DNA of 64,000 nt from Pseudomonadota bacterium (GTDB lineage Bacteria > Pseudomonadota > Alphaproteobacteria > Sphingomonadales > SMXR01): assembly GCA_022566895.1 (NCBI GenBank), contig JADFIA010000010.1:1-64000 (forward strand), given 5' to 3'. Shown here in pieces: positions 20,150-29,531 of this stretch (position 1 is the first letter of the stretch; each line of letters begins with the position of its first letter). The notes under the pieces were generated by a model, which did not search any database, was not told where the DNA came from, and was given only the letters and a program-made list of their open reading frames with translations. The translations under genes were made by a program, and so were the position numbers.

Positions 20150-21286
20150 TCAGAGATTGCCTGGAACCCGGTGCAGCCGACCGCCGGTGCAGGGTAATTT
20201 GACCCCAGTGGTTTCGGGAAACGTGATCGGCAGCCCCCTAAGCGACCGCACAGCCAAAAAAGCCATTAGCTCGGCCTCCAGCGAGTCGCCTCGCAGTCCG
20301 ATCGCTTCTACCGGCTGGACCGGCAGCGACAGGGCTCCCTGCAAACCGGCCATGAGCACCGGGTTATGCCGGCCCCCACCGGCAACGAAACAGGTCTCGG
20401 GCGCTGCCGGCAGCAGGGCGCAGGCCCGCTTTACCGCTGCTGTGGTAAGAGCGGCAAGGGTCGCTGCGCCATCTTCAAGATTTAGCCCTTCGACTATCTC
20501 CAGGGAAAAAGCGTTGCGATCGAGCGATTTCGGGGCCGGCCGGTCGAAGTAGGCATCCTGCAAGGCCAATTCGATGCGCTGGTGATCGATGCGGCCGCGG
20601 CGCGCTACCTTGCCACCGGCATCAAACGCTCGCCCGGTCCTCCGGTACATCCAATCGTCGACAAGCGCATTGCCTGGGCCGGTATCGAAGGCCAGCATTT
20701 GCGGCTGATCGCCGGTGAAATCGATCCAGGTCAGATTGGCGACGCCGCCGATATTCAGAACAAGAATCCGTTTATGTGGGGTGCGGCCCCTGACGGCAGC
20801 CAGATGATAGACTGGCGCCAGTGGGGCGCCTTCGCCGCCGGCCGCCATGTCGTTGTTGCGAAAGTCATCCACCACGTCAATACCGGTGGTTCCAGCCAAC
20901 TGGGAGCCATCTCCCAATTGCCAAGTCAGGCCGGCCTGCGGCGCGTGGCAAAGGGTCTGGCCGTGAAAGCCGATGAGATCGATTTCGCCCGGCCCCATTC
21001 CTGCTTTGTCGAGCACGGCGCGGACAGCCCGGCCATGGGCTTCTGTCAAGTCAAGCTCCAGTTCAAGAGTGACTGGATCTTCCGCGCCATCACGCTGGCC
21101 GATCAGATCCGCCGCCCGGGCCACGGCTTTTTTTAGGCGAGATTTGAACTTAACGTCGTAAGGTATTGAAATTGCAGGGCCAAACTCGGTTACGGTTTCA
21201 CCATCTGTGACCAGGATTGCGGCATCGATCCCATCGAGCGAAGTGCCCGACATCAAGCCGATCGCGGTATAAAGTCCGTCGCGCAA
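20150..21286 (-). CDS. anmK: anhydro-N-acetylmuramic acid kinase
   Basis: Phosphorylates 1,6-anhydro-MurNAc from recycled peptidoglycan and opens the anhydro ring to give MurNAc-6-P. The ATPase-fold phosphate loop GLMSGTSLDGID sits near the N terminus, and LIGFHGQTLCHAP, LNIGGVANLTW and FDTGPGNALVDDWM follow. The frame is open to 21430, but a TTG at 21286 preceded by GGAGGGATCA gives a 378-residue protein, the AnmK length (about 370), so I take the TTG start. The upstream region is shared with the divergent tyrS. MurQ, the next pathway enzyme, is not in the window. Confidence 0.9.
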   Translation of the reverse strand: MRDGLYTAIGLMSGTSLDGIDAAILVTDGETVTEFGPAISIPYDVKFKSRLKKAVARAADLIGQRDGAEDPVTLELELDLTEAHGRAVRAVLDKAGMGPGEIDLIGFHGQTLCHAPQAGLTWQLGDGSQLAGTTGIDVVDDFRNNDMAAGGEGAPLAPVYHLAAVRGRTPHKRILVLNIGGVANLTWIDFTGDQPQMLAFDTGPGNALVDDWMYRRTGRAFDAGGKVARRGRIDHQRIELALQDAYFDRPAPKSLDRNAFSLEIVEGLNLEDGAATLAALTTAAVKRACALLPAAPETCFVAGGGRHNPVLMAGLQGALSLPVQPVEAIGLRGDSLEAELMAFLAVRSLRGLPITFPETTGVKLPCTGGRLHRVPGNL

Positions 21287-21422
21287 TGATCCCTCCGGAC
21301 AAAAAAAGCAGACGCCGCTTGTATTCGCCGCCCCTTTTGTTGTGATGCCGCAAAAAGATATGCTAAACCTGCGCTCGCTACCAGCAGCAGTTTGATCGTC
21401 GCCAAACCGGGGCAAGGTCCAT

Positions 21423-22682
21423 ATGGCCAACTATCGATCCGAATATCTGCACACCCTCGAGGAACGCGGATTTTTGCATCAGCTAACCGACGCCGAGGGC
21501 CTCGATGCGGCGCTCCGGAACCAGGCTCTTGTGGCCTATATCGGCTTTGATTGCACGGCCCCTTCGCTGCATGTGGGCAGCCTGCTGCAAATCATGCTTT
21601 TGCGGCATTTTCAAAAAGCCGGCCACAAGCCGATCGTCCTGATCGGCGGCGGTACGACGCTGATCGGGGATCCATCGGGACGCGATGAGAGCCGCAAATT
21701 GCTGACGCCGGAGGATATTTCCACCAATACGGCGGCAATTCGCAGTATTTTTGATGGATTTCTGGAATTCGGCGATGGCCCCTCGGACGCCGTGATGGTC
21801 AACAATTACGACTGGCTCGGCGATCTCGATTACATCGGTTTCCTGCGCGATGTCGGGCGGAATTTTACGGTCAACAAAATGCTTGGTTTTGAATCGGTCA
21901 GGCGCCGGCTCGAGCGTGAGCAGCCGCTGACCTTTCTCGAGTTTAATTACATGATCCTGCAAGCCTATGACTTCGTCGAGCTCTATCGCCGCCTCGGCTG
22001 CACTATGCAGATGGGCGGCTCGGACCAGTGGGGAAATATCGTAAACGGTATCGACTTGGGGCGCCGGCTCGAAGCGGCCGAACTGTTCGGCCTGACCAGC
22101 CCGCTGATTACCCTGGCCGATGGCGAAAAGATGGGCAAGACCGCCGCCGGCGCCGTGTGGCTCAACGAGGAGGCGCTTTCGAGTTACGATTACTGGCAAT
22201 ACTGGCGCAATGTCGACGACCGGGATGTGGGCCGGTTCTTGCGTCTCTTTACCGAACTGGATCTTGATGAGATCGCACGACTGGAGGCCCTCGAAGGCGA
22301 AGAAATCAACCAGGCAAAGAAAGTGCTGGCTGATGAGGCAACGCGCCTCTGCCGCGGTGGCGCGGCAGCCGCAACCGCCGCTGAGACGGCCCGGCAGACC
22401 TTCGAGAAAGGCGGTCTTGACGATAATCTGCCCAGCATCACGTTGCGCCGCGATGATCTGGCGGCCGGCAAGCCGTTGGTAGATCTGTACGTCGAGGCCG
22501 GCCTCGCATCCTCAAAGAAGGAGGCCCGGCGCCTGATCGAACAGGGTGGGGCCCGGATCGATGGGGCGCTTGTTGAGGCCGTGGATCAAGTCATCGTGGC
22601 CGATAATTTTGGCCTCGGTGATCGGCTCAAGCTCTCAGCCGGCAGGAAGCGCCACGCGCTGGTCAAACTCGCCAGATCCTGA
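21423..22682 (+). CDS. tyrS: tyrosyl-tRNA synthetase
   Basis: A 419-residue class I synthetase. The HIGH motif is HVGSLLQIM, the KMSKS loop is [10 protein letters not shown], and the tyrosine pocket includes [26 protein letters not shown]-terminal S4 domain ([26 protein letters not shown]) binds the tRNA. The KMGKT form is normal for this bacterial subgroup. It is divergent from anmK, the common pairing in alphaproteobacteria. Confidence 0.96.
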   Translation: MANYRSEYLHTLEERGFLHQLTDAEGLDAALRNQALVAYIGFDCTAPSLHVGSLLQIMLLRHFQKAGHKPIVLIGGGTTLIGDPSGRDESRKLLTPEDISTNTAAIRSIFDGFLEFGDGPSDAVMVNNYDWLGDLDYIGFLRDVGRNFTVNKMLGFESVRRRLEREQPLTFLEFNYMILQAYDFVELYRRLGCTMQMGGSDQWGNIVNGIDLGRRLEAAELFGLTSPLITLADGEKMGKTAAGAVWLNEEALSSYDYWQYWRNVDDRDVGRFLRLFTELDLDEIARLEALEGEEINQAKKVLADEATRLCRGGAAAATAAETARQTFEKGGLDDNLPSITLRRDDLAAGKPLVDLYVEAGLASSKKEARRLIEQGGARIDGALVEAVDQVIVADNFGLGDRLKLSAGRKRHALVKLARS

Positions 22683-22700
22683 ATATGTAAGCTTTTAGAA

Positions 22701-25700
22701 CTAGTGCGGCGGCGGGCGGTTGGGGCTGCTCTCGGGCCGCGCCTGTTCGGCTTCCTCGCTCGGCAGCTCGGCTTTGGGGCCCTCGAACATCTTCCGCAGG
22801 ATGCCGGGGGCCAGTGCCGATAGCGGATTGATTGTGACTTGCGGATCATCCAGGTCGCCCTCGACCCTGTAGGTGAGCGCAAAGACCCCCTCGCCCGAGC
22901 CGCCGGTGAGGATGCCGCCGACAATCGGTACCTTGCCCAAAAGTGAATTCAGGGCATAGGCCGGAACCATTACGCCGTTGACGTGAATCACTTGGCGATG
23001 CCGATCCATCTGACCCTCGATCGTAAACCCGATTGCCGGGCCATTGGCCTTGCCGTTGGTGATCTCGATCACCCCTTTGCTGAGCGTAAAGGGCAGCACA
23101 ACACGCTTGAAGGTCAGCCCTCTTTCGCCGATCATCGCGTCGAGCCCGCGCGGCTTTTGCTCACTCAGGGCGGTCAGCAGAGCCGAGGATTTGACGACCC
23201 GCAAATCCCTAATGCGCAACCGCCCCTGCATGCCGTCGAGGCCTTTGTAGCCGGGGATCGTGGCATCGAGTTGCAGGCGGCCGCCGCTGCCGTTGGGAAA
23301 CACATCGAGCGCCAGGCCGGTGTGACCGGCGTTGTCCGAGCGGATGGCAAGGATGCGCCCGGTCTCGGAGGCACTCAGATCGACCATGAACGGTGTGCCA
23401 TCGGCGTGAAAACCGGTGATGCTGGCCACCAGCCAATCCCCTTCGGGTGCCAGGGCGCTTAACTTTAGGTCGGTGATGGTGATGCCGTTGAGCCCCGAGG
23501 CCTGTTTGGCGATTATGGTGATATCAAGCGGCGGTTTTTCCTTCTGTGACGAGTCGAACAATCGTTCCAAATAGAAACTGGCGTCGAAGCGCTCTGCCTC
23601 CATTTGCAGGACCGGCACCTCGAGGCCCTTCACCTGATAATTCAGCACCATTTTCGTGCCCGGCGTCTCGATGTGCGAAAAGCGCATGTAATTCAAAACG
23701 CCGGTAGCCCGATCCGAGGCAAGATTTCCGGAAGCCTGAAGGCCGGTGCTGTCGACGATTATATTTTGGACCTTTAATTCGGCCGGCCGCCAGGCCAGAT
23801 CAAATTCGACCGTGCCTTCGGTGTTGGCGTCCTTGTACCAGGCAAAGCGCGGCGCGCTAATTTTGGAGCCGAAAATATCAAGCTTGCCATGTCCCCTTAC
23901 CAAATCAACGCCGCGGCCTTCGACCAGAATGTGGACCCCCGCCGTGCCGCTCATGCGGTCGATTGCCGGGACCCCAAACCGTTCCAGATTTTTGGCCGTC
24001 AGCACACCTTCAAGCTCGAAGCTGCTCGGCAGGACGCCGGCCGGCAAAACACCGAAACGTTGCCGCCATATGAGATCAAAGGCCGTCTCTTTCAGGTGGA
24101 TACGGCCGTTCGCGGTCAATCCCTCATTGTTCACCCTGAGGTCAAGCAGACCGCCGGTCAGCCCGCCGTCACGGAATAGGGCCGGGATCTCGAACTCGGA
24201 CACGGTGGCCGAGACATCATACCTGATCTGCTGCATCGTGGTGCCCCGATCGAGCGGAAAGCGAAAGCGTAGCTCGGCCGAGACCACACCGTCCATGGCC
24301 GCTGGATCGATTTTGTTGCGGCTGGTAATCTGCAGCGGTTCATAATCGATCAGGCGGAGAATATCGCGCAACGGCGCCTGGGTCCGGGCGGTGACTTCAC
24401 CGTTGTGGCGTTGGCGATCGCCCAGGTTCCTGGCCCGAAATTTGATATCGAAAACCGGGATATTGTCGGTGCTGCCTTGGTCGATCGAGATATCGAGGTT
24501 GGGCCCGACAAAGACGCCGCTCCCTTTGGCGCCAACCAGTGGCGGCATCGGCCGCCGGTAATGGGCCTCGACATTGTCAAATGAGAAATCGAGTCTCAAG
24601 ACGTCGGCCGGCAGTGGCTTGCGGCCCCAGTCATCGGGCTCGAAGCGGGCTACCGCCTTGAGCGAGACCACATGACCCTTGGGCACGTTCAGATCAATCC
24701 AGCGCCGGCCCCCTGCGGCCAGCCGCTCGGGCCAGTAGTTCAGAGCCTGGCGAATGTCGGCATTTTCGAGAACCGCGTCGAGGCTCAGCGACGGCTTGCC
24801 GCCCTCCGGCCCCGGCAGGATCAGCAACATGTTCCCGTTGATTTCACCGCTGGTCAGCAGGAGATCGAAGGCCTCGATCCGCAAACTGCGTTCGCGGGCC
24901 ACGAACACCCCTTGCGCCGCCGCCAGTTTGATCAGGGGAGGCTGCGGAAACAAGGATGGCAGATGGATCCGGCCTTGGCCCAGGCTGATGTCGAACCGGA
25001 CTTCAGCGATCTTGGAATCGGCCAGCCGGATGGCCATGGTGCCGGCCAATGGTGCATGAGCAAAGCCGAGTTCTTTCCCCAAGCCCACGGCGACGGCCAA
25101 GGTTCCCATATCAAGTCCAGTGATTTCAAGCTCGAGCTGACCGGCGCCCGGACCGCGCGGTTCGAAGCGGACATCGATGGCCGCACGGGTTCCCGGTGCT
25201 TCAAGCTTCAGATTGATCTCGAGGGCCATCGCCTTGCCGCTGCGGCGGGCGGTCAGGGTTGTATCGGCAAACAGCCAAAGCGTACCGCTGGCGGTCTCCC
25301 GCAGCCAGATCTCGCCGCGCTCGATACGCACCGCGCTCAGCTCCGGCAAGCGGCCGGTCGCGCCTTCCCCGCCCAAGAGTTCTTGAACCAATTGCACAAC
25401 AGCCGGCCGCTGGCCCTTGACCAAGACCTGCGCCGCATCGGTGTGCCGCGCCACCGGCCCCGAAAGCCTGTTCCATAGCTCTTGGGCCGACCAATCAAGG
25501 CGTATCTGCGGTCCGAACAGATCGATGCGGGTGGGCCGAATTTTGCCGCTTAGAAAGGCCTCGATGCTGAGGGCGACCCCAAGCCGCGGCAGGTGGGCCA
25601 CGGTCGTACCGTCGGCCTTTTTGATCTCGATGTTAAGCAGCTGCAAATCGAGGGTATCGAGGCGGCGGTTCCAGAAAAGGGTCGACCTTTCGAAGGCCAG

Positions 25701-25865
25701 CTCGTAGCCCGGAAGAAGCCTCTCAGCCTGTTGGCGTACGTAAGAATCGGCAAAGCCGATGGCCAACGGACCGTGGGCCAGCCGAGCCGCAAACAAGGCG
25801 GCGCCGCCGAACACAAAAATCGCCACAGCCGAGGCGATCCAAAGACCCCGCTTGAACCGTTTCAA
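22701..25865 (-). CDS. large AsmA-like / YhdP-like envelope protein (DUF3971)
   Basis: From the TTG at 25865 this is a 1054-residue protein with one N-terminal membrane segment (GLWIASAVAIFVFGGAALFAA), then a long periplasmic body of repeated beta strands. The pattern FDLAWRPAELKVQNIIVDSTGLQASG and the C-terminal GPAIGFTIEGQMDRHRQVIHVNGVMVPAYALNSLLGKVPIVG are typical of AsmA_2/DUF3971 proteins such as YhdP, which bridge inner and outer membranes and are linked to phospholipid transport. AAGGGA lies six bases before this TTG. The frame extends to 25976, but that part overlaps the divergent glnE start. It is convergent with tyrS (18 bp). Confidence 0.88.
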   Translation of the reverse strand: MKRFKRGLWIASAVAIFVFGGAALFAARLAHGPLAIGFADSYVRQQAERLLPGYELAFERSTLFWNRRLDTLDLQLLNIEIKKADGTTVAHLPRLGVALSIEAFLSGKIRPTRIDLFGPQIRLDWSAQELWNRLSGPVARHTDAAQVLVKGQRPAVVQLVQELLGGEGATGRLPELSAVRIERGEIWLRETASGTLWLFADTTLTARRSGKAMALEINLKLEAPGTRAAIDVRFEPRGPGAGQLELEITGLDMGTLAVAVGLGKELGFAHAPLAGTMAIRLADSKIAEVRFDISLGQGRIHLPSLFPQPPLIKLAAAQGVFVARERSLRIEAFDLLLTSGEINGNMLLILPGPEGGKPSLSLDAVLENADIRQALNYWPERLAAGGRRWIDLNVPKGHVVSLKAVARFEPDDWGRKPLPADVLRLDFSFDNVEAHYRRPMPPLVGAKGSGVFVGPNLDISIDQGSTDNIPVFDIKFRARNLGDRQRHNGEVTARTQAPLRDILRLIDYEPLQITSRNKIDPAAMDGVVSAELRFRFPLDRGTTMQQIRYDVSATVSEFEIPALFRDGGLTGGLLDLRVNNEGLTANGRIHLKETAFDLIWRQRFGVLPAGVLPSSFELEGVLTAKNLERFGVPAIDRMSGTAGVHILVEGRGVDLVRGHGKLDIFGSKISAPRFAWYKDANTEGTVEFDLAWRPAELKVQNIIVDSTGLQASGNLASDRATGVLNYMRFSHIETPGTKMVLNYQVKGLEVPVLQMEAERFDASFYLERLFDSSQKEKPPLDITIIAKQASGLNGITITDLKLSALAPEGDWLVASITGFHADGTPFMVDLSASETGRILAIRSDNAGHTGLALDVFPNGSGGRLQLDATIPGYKGLDGMQGRLRIRDLRVVKSSALLTALSEQKPRGLDAMIGERGLTFKRVVLPFTLSKGVIEITNGKANGPAIGFTIEGQMDRHRQVIHVNGVMVPAYALNSLLGKVPIVGGILTGGSGEGVFALTYRVEGDLDDPQVTINPLSALAPGILRKMFEGPKAELPSEEAEQARPESSPNRPPPH

Positions 25866-25948
25866 TTTCAATCCCTTTTCATTGCTTGATCGCGCCTGCC
25901 AGCTTGTGCAGTCTGGGGTCGAAAATTGGCACCAATAAGGCATGGAAT

Positions 25949-28900
25949 ATGACCCTCTGGCAACCGCCTTCTGCACCGCGGCCGGCCAATCCCGAAAAGG
26001 CGCGGGAGGACCTGGAAGCCTTGACTACCTTTGCCTCGCAGACGAAACACCAATCTGCCGGGGGCCTTGAGAGCTCGAATGTGAGGGCACTTGTCGAGGG
26101 CATTTGCGGCAACAGCCCGTATTTGGCGCACATCATCCGCCGTCAGCCGGGCTTCACGCTCGATCTGTTGAGCGCCGGGCCGGATGCGACGCTGGAAGCG
26201 GTGATGAGCGATCTGGCGGCGCGGGCGCCCGGGCTGGGCGACCAGGCCGCCCTGTGCCTGCTCCTGCGCCAGGCAAAAGCGCGAATCGCGCTGACCACTG
26301 CGGCGGCCGATCTTTCGGGTCACTGGAAATTGGACGATGTAACCGCCGCCCTCAGCGATTTTGCTGATTTGTCGCTCAATCTTTCTTTGGCCCATCTGTT
26401 CTGTGAACTTATGAAAAGAGGCGTGCTCGAGTGGCCAAAGGGCAAGGAACAGCCGCCCGGCCTTGCGCTCTTGCCGGGCTGTGGCCTGGTGTTGCTGGCC
26501 ATGGGCAAACTCGGCGGCCGCGAGCTCAATTATTCGAGCGATATCGACCTGGTGGCCCTGTTCGACGAGTCGCGTATCCAATATCGCGGCAAGCGCAGTC
26601 CCGGCGAATGCTTCGTCAAAATCATTCAGGAACTGGTCGCGATCATGGCCCGGCGCACGGCCGAGGGTTATGTCTTCCGGACCGATTTCCGGTTACGTCC
26701 CGACCCCGGCTCGACACCGCTCGCGATCTCGGTCATTGCCGCCGAGACCTATTATCAAAGCGTCGGCAAGAACTGGGAGCGCTCGGCGATGATCAAGGTC
26801 CGCCCATGCGCCGGCGACCTCGAAGTCGGCGAAGTCTTTCTTGAACATGTGCGACCGTTTGTGTGGCGGCGCAATCTCGATTACGCGGCCATCGAAGACA
26901 TCCACGCCATCAAATCCCAGGTCCATGATTTTCACAGCCACGGCCGAATCGCAGCCCGCGGCCACGACATTAAAATCGGCCGCGGCGGCATCCGCGAGAT
27001 CGAGTTCTTTGCCCAGATCCACCAGCTCATTGCTGGTGGACGTGATCCCGCCTTGCGATCAAACCGGACGGTTGAGGCCCTGCAATCCATCGCCGACAGT
27101 GGAAAGATCAGGCAGAAAACAGCGCGCGAGCTGACCAGCGCCTATGTCTTTCTTCGCACGCTCGAAAACAGACTGCAGATGATCGACGATGAACAAACAC
27201 ACCGGATCCCGGACAGTGAGGACAATATCAATCGTTTAACCTGCCTTATGCGGTTTGATTCGAACCGCGGCTTCAAAGCCATGTTGATGCAGCATTTGCA
27301 GACCGTGAGCGGCCACTACGAGCAATTGCCGGGCGGCCGTGATAAGGATAGCGAACAGGCCGGATTTCAGATCACCGAAGAGGCCCTGCCCGATTATTTG
27401 GCAAGCCTTGGGTTTAAGGATACGACGTCAAGCGCCGGCATTGTCTCAAGCTGGCGCAGCGGCCGCTACCGGGCCCTGCGGGCCCAACGTTCGCGCCGAC
27501 TTCTTAAAAAGGTCCTCGGCGCGCTGCTCGAAGAACTGGCCGGGGCCTCGGACCCGGACCGTGCACTGGCCCGGTTCGATCGCTTTTTGGGGCAGCTGCC
27601 GGCCGGTGTGCAACTCTTCTCGTTGTTCCGCGCCAATCCTTGGCTGTTCCATCTCCTGGCCGGGATCATGAGTAGCGCCCCGCTGCTGGCCGATCACTTG
27701 GGGCGCCGGCCGCAGCTTCTGGATTCGGTATTGGATCCGGATTTTTTTGATCCCCTGCCCGATCGCCGGACCTTGGCCAAAGAATTGGATGCGGCGCTGG
27801 CCGAGGGCCGCGACTATCAGGATGCGCTCGATGTCTTTCGTTGCTGGCTCAACGACCGGCGATTTGGGGTTGGTGTGCAAATTCTGACCGGGGCCATCGA
27901 TATTGAAGCGGCCGGGCAGGCGCTGGCGGATTTGGCGGATGTCACGCTTGGGGCATTGTTACCGGTTGTGCAGCGCGATTTTGAAAAGCGCTACGGCGCC
28001 TTTCCCGGTCACGGCATGGCGCTTATTGCCATGGGTTCGTACGGCGGCCGGGAATTGTCTTACACCTCAGACCTTGATCTGATCCTGTTGTATCATGCGA
28101 ATGCGGACTGCCCGGTGTCGCGCGGCGGGCGCAAATTGGCACCCAGCCTCTACTTCAGCCGCCTGGGCCAGCACCTGGTGACCGCCCTGTCCGCACTGAG
28201 CGGCGAAGGCCGTCTTTACGAGATCGATCTGCGGCTCCGGCCCTCCGGCCGCAAGGGCCCTCTTGTGGTGACCCTTGCGACCTTCGAGGATTATCAGATC
28301 AACTCCGCCTGGACCTGGGAACATATGGCGCTGACCCGGGCCAGGATCGTGGTTGCGAACCCGGAGTTCGCCAAACAACTGGACACCAGCATTGCCCGAA
28401 CCCTGCACAAGAAACGCCACCCCGCCGCTTTAATGGAGCAGGTCGACAAGATGCGGCAAAGACTGGTCGGAGAGTTCGGCACCGACAATCGCTGGGCCGT
28501 AAAATACGTGCGCGGCGGTCTGGTCGATATCGAGTTTATTTGCCAGTATCTGCTTTTACGGGAGGGACATGCGCGGCCCGATCTGTTTGACGTTTCGCTG
28601 ACCAAGTCGTTAAAGAATCTTGTGGCGGCGAAGGTCCTGGATGCGCCAACCGGCCAGCAGCTGACCGCGGCCTACCGGCTGCAAATGGCGATTCAGGGGC
28701 TGATGCGTATTTGCTTTTTATCGGAGCCGCAGGACGAGGAATTGTCGGACGAGATCAAGGGCCGGATGACCGGCCTGACCGGACAGCCGAATTTTGATAC
28801 TCTGTGCTCCCAGCTTGAACAACTGCAGGCAATGGTTTACTCGCAATATCGTCGCCTGCTGGGCCGTGAGAGCGATCACGAGGAGGAAAAAATAATATGA
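25949..28900 (+). CDS. glnE: bifunctional glutamine synthetase adenylyltransferase / deadenylase
   Basis: Adds and removes AMP on GlnA in response to PII. The 983 residues hold two nucleotidyltransferase domains, each with a G-x2-GGREL-x-Y-x-SD-x-D motif: MGKLGGRELNYSSDIDL near residue 185 (deadenylase half) and MGSYGGRELSYTSDLDL in the C-terminal half (adenylylase). VRGGLVDIEFICQYLLL and IGRGGIREIEFF are the matching second motifs. The frame is open back to 25886, but MTLWQPPSAP at 25949 is the family-like start. It overlaps bcp by 4 bp. Its target GlnA (Tyr403) and signal GlnB are encoded 14 kb upstream. Confidence 0.95.
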   Translation: MTLWQPPSAPRPANPEKAREDLEALTTFASQTKHQSAGGLESSNVRALVEGICGNSPYLAHIIRRQPGFTLDLLSAGPDATLEAVMSDLAARAPGLGDQAALCLLLRQAKARIALTTAAADLSGHWKLDDVTAALSDFADLSLNLSLAHLFCELMKRGVLEWPKGKEQPPGLALLPGCGLVLLAMGKLGGRELNYSSDIDLVALFDESRIQYRGKRSPGECFVKIIQELVAIMARRTAEGYVFRTDFRLRPDPGSTPLAISVIAAETYYQSVGKNWERSAMIKVRPCAGDLEVGEVFLEHVRPFVWRRNLDYAAIEDIHAIKSQVHDFHSHGRIAARGHDIKIGRGGIREIEFFAQIHQLIAGGRDPALRSNRTVEALQSIADSGKIRQKTARELTSAYVFLRTLENRLQMIDDEQTHRIPDSEDNINRLTCLMRFDSNRGFKAMLMQHLQTVSGHYEQLPGGRDKDSEQAGFQITEEALPDYLASLGFKDTTSSAGIVSSWRSGRYRALRAQRSRRLLKKVLGALLEELAGASDPDRALARFDRFLGQLPAGVQLFSLFRANPWLFHLLAGIMSSAPLLADHLGRRPQLLDSVLDPDFFDPLPDRRTLAKELDAALAEGRDYQDALDVFRCWLNDRRFGVGVQILTGAIDIEAAGQALADLADVTLGALLPVVQRDFEKRYGAFPGHGMALIAMGSYGGRELSYTSDLDLILLYHANADCPVSRGGRKLAPSLYFSRLGQHLVTALSALSGEGRLYEIDLRLRPSGRKGPLVVTLATFEDYQINSAWTWEHMALTRARIVVANPEFAKQLDTSIARTLHKKRHPAALMEQVDKMRQRLVGEFGTDNRWAVKYVRGGLVDIEFICQYLLLREGHARPDLFDVSLTKSLKNLVAAKVLDAPTGQQLTAAYRLQMAIQGLMRICFLSEPQDEELSDEIKGRMTGLTGQPNFDTLCSQLEQLQAMVYSQYRRLLGRESDHEEEKII

Positions 28901-29361
28901 CCGTTGAAGTGGGACAAGCGGCGCCCGATTTTACCCTGCCCGGCGATGGCGAGCGCACAATCTCGCTGGCCGGCCTCCGGGGCAAGCGCGTGGTGCTGTT
29001 CTTTTACCCCAAGGATATGACGCCGGGCTGCACGATCGAAGCCCGCGCTTTTACGGCGCTGCACGATGACTTTGCGGCCGCCAACACGCGGGTTGTCGGC
29101 CTATCAAAAGACAGCGTGGCCAGACATGAAAAATTCAGGGCCAAGCACGATCTCAAAAGTGACCTGGCTTCGGATGAAACCGGTGAGGTCTTGGAGGCCT
29201 ACGGCGTTTGGACCGAAAAGTCGATGTTCGGGCGAAAATACATGGGCATTGTTCGCAGCACTTTTTTGATCGACGAGGCGGGCATAATCCGCCAGATTTG
29301 GCGTCGGGTAAAGGTCGGCCGCCACGCCGAAGAGGTACTTAAAGAGGCGCAGGGCCTTTAG
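28897..29361 (+). CDS. bcp: thiol peroxidase Bcp (peroxiredoxin, PrxQ/AhpC-TSA family)
   Basis: Reduces hydroperoxides with thioredoxin-like donors. The 154 residues begin VEVGQAAPDFTLPGDGE, and the peroxidatic Cys is in FYPKDMTPGCTIEARAF. In many Bcp proteins a second Cys sits five residues later (CT-x2-AC); here that position is Arg/Ala, so this is a one-Cys type. A full thioredoxin-fold end (STFLIDEAGIIRQIWRRVK) is present. The start overlaps the glnE stop as ATGA, so it is translationally coupled. glnE-bcp is a recurring alphaproteobacterial pair. Confidence 0.94.
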   Translation: MTVEVGQAAPDFTLPGDGERTISLAGLRGKRVVLFFYPKDMTPGCTIEARAFTALHDDFAAANTRVVGLSKDSVARHEKFRAKHDLKSDLASDETGEVLEAYGVWTEKSMFGRKYMGIVRSTFLIDEAGIIRQIWRRVKVGRHAEEVLKEAQGL

Positions 29362-29531
29362 GGCAAGGCTGCTTTCAGGCCCCGTCGACCCAGAGCCCGC
29401 AGGTATTGCGGGAATGGCTCGTATTTTAGCCAAAAAAGAGTTTCTTCGCCCGATCCGATAGGCTACAAGAGCACATTCTCCGGGCGGATAAGGCATTAAT
29501 AAGCAAGGCGGGGCCTTGCTAAGGCGGGGCT

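Noticed and set aside
24672-25478. Plus-strand open frame of 268 codons inside the YhdP-like gene
   Set aside because: Antisense shadow of a real gene. Its composition is biased (Gln, Ala, Arg, Pro) with no domain.
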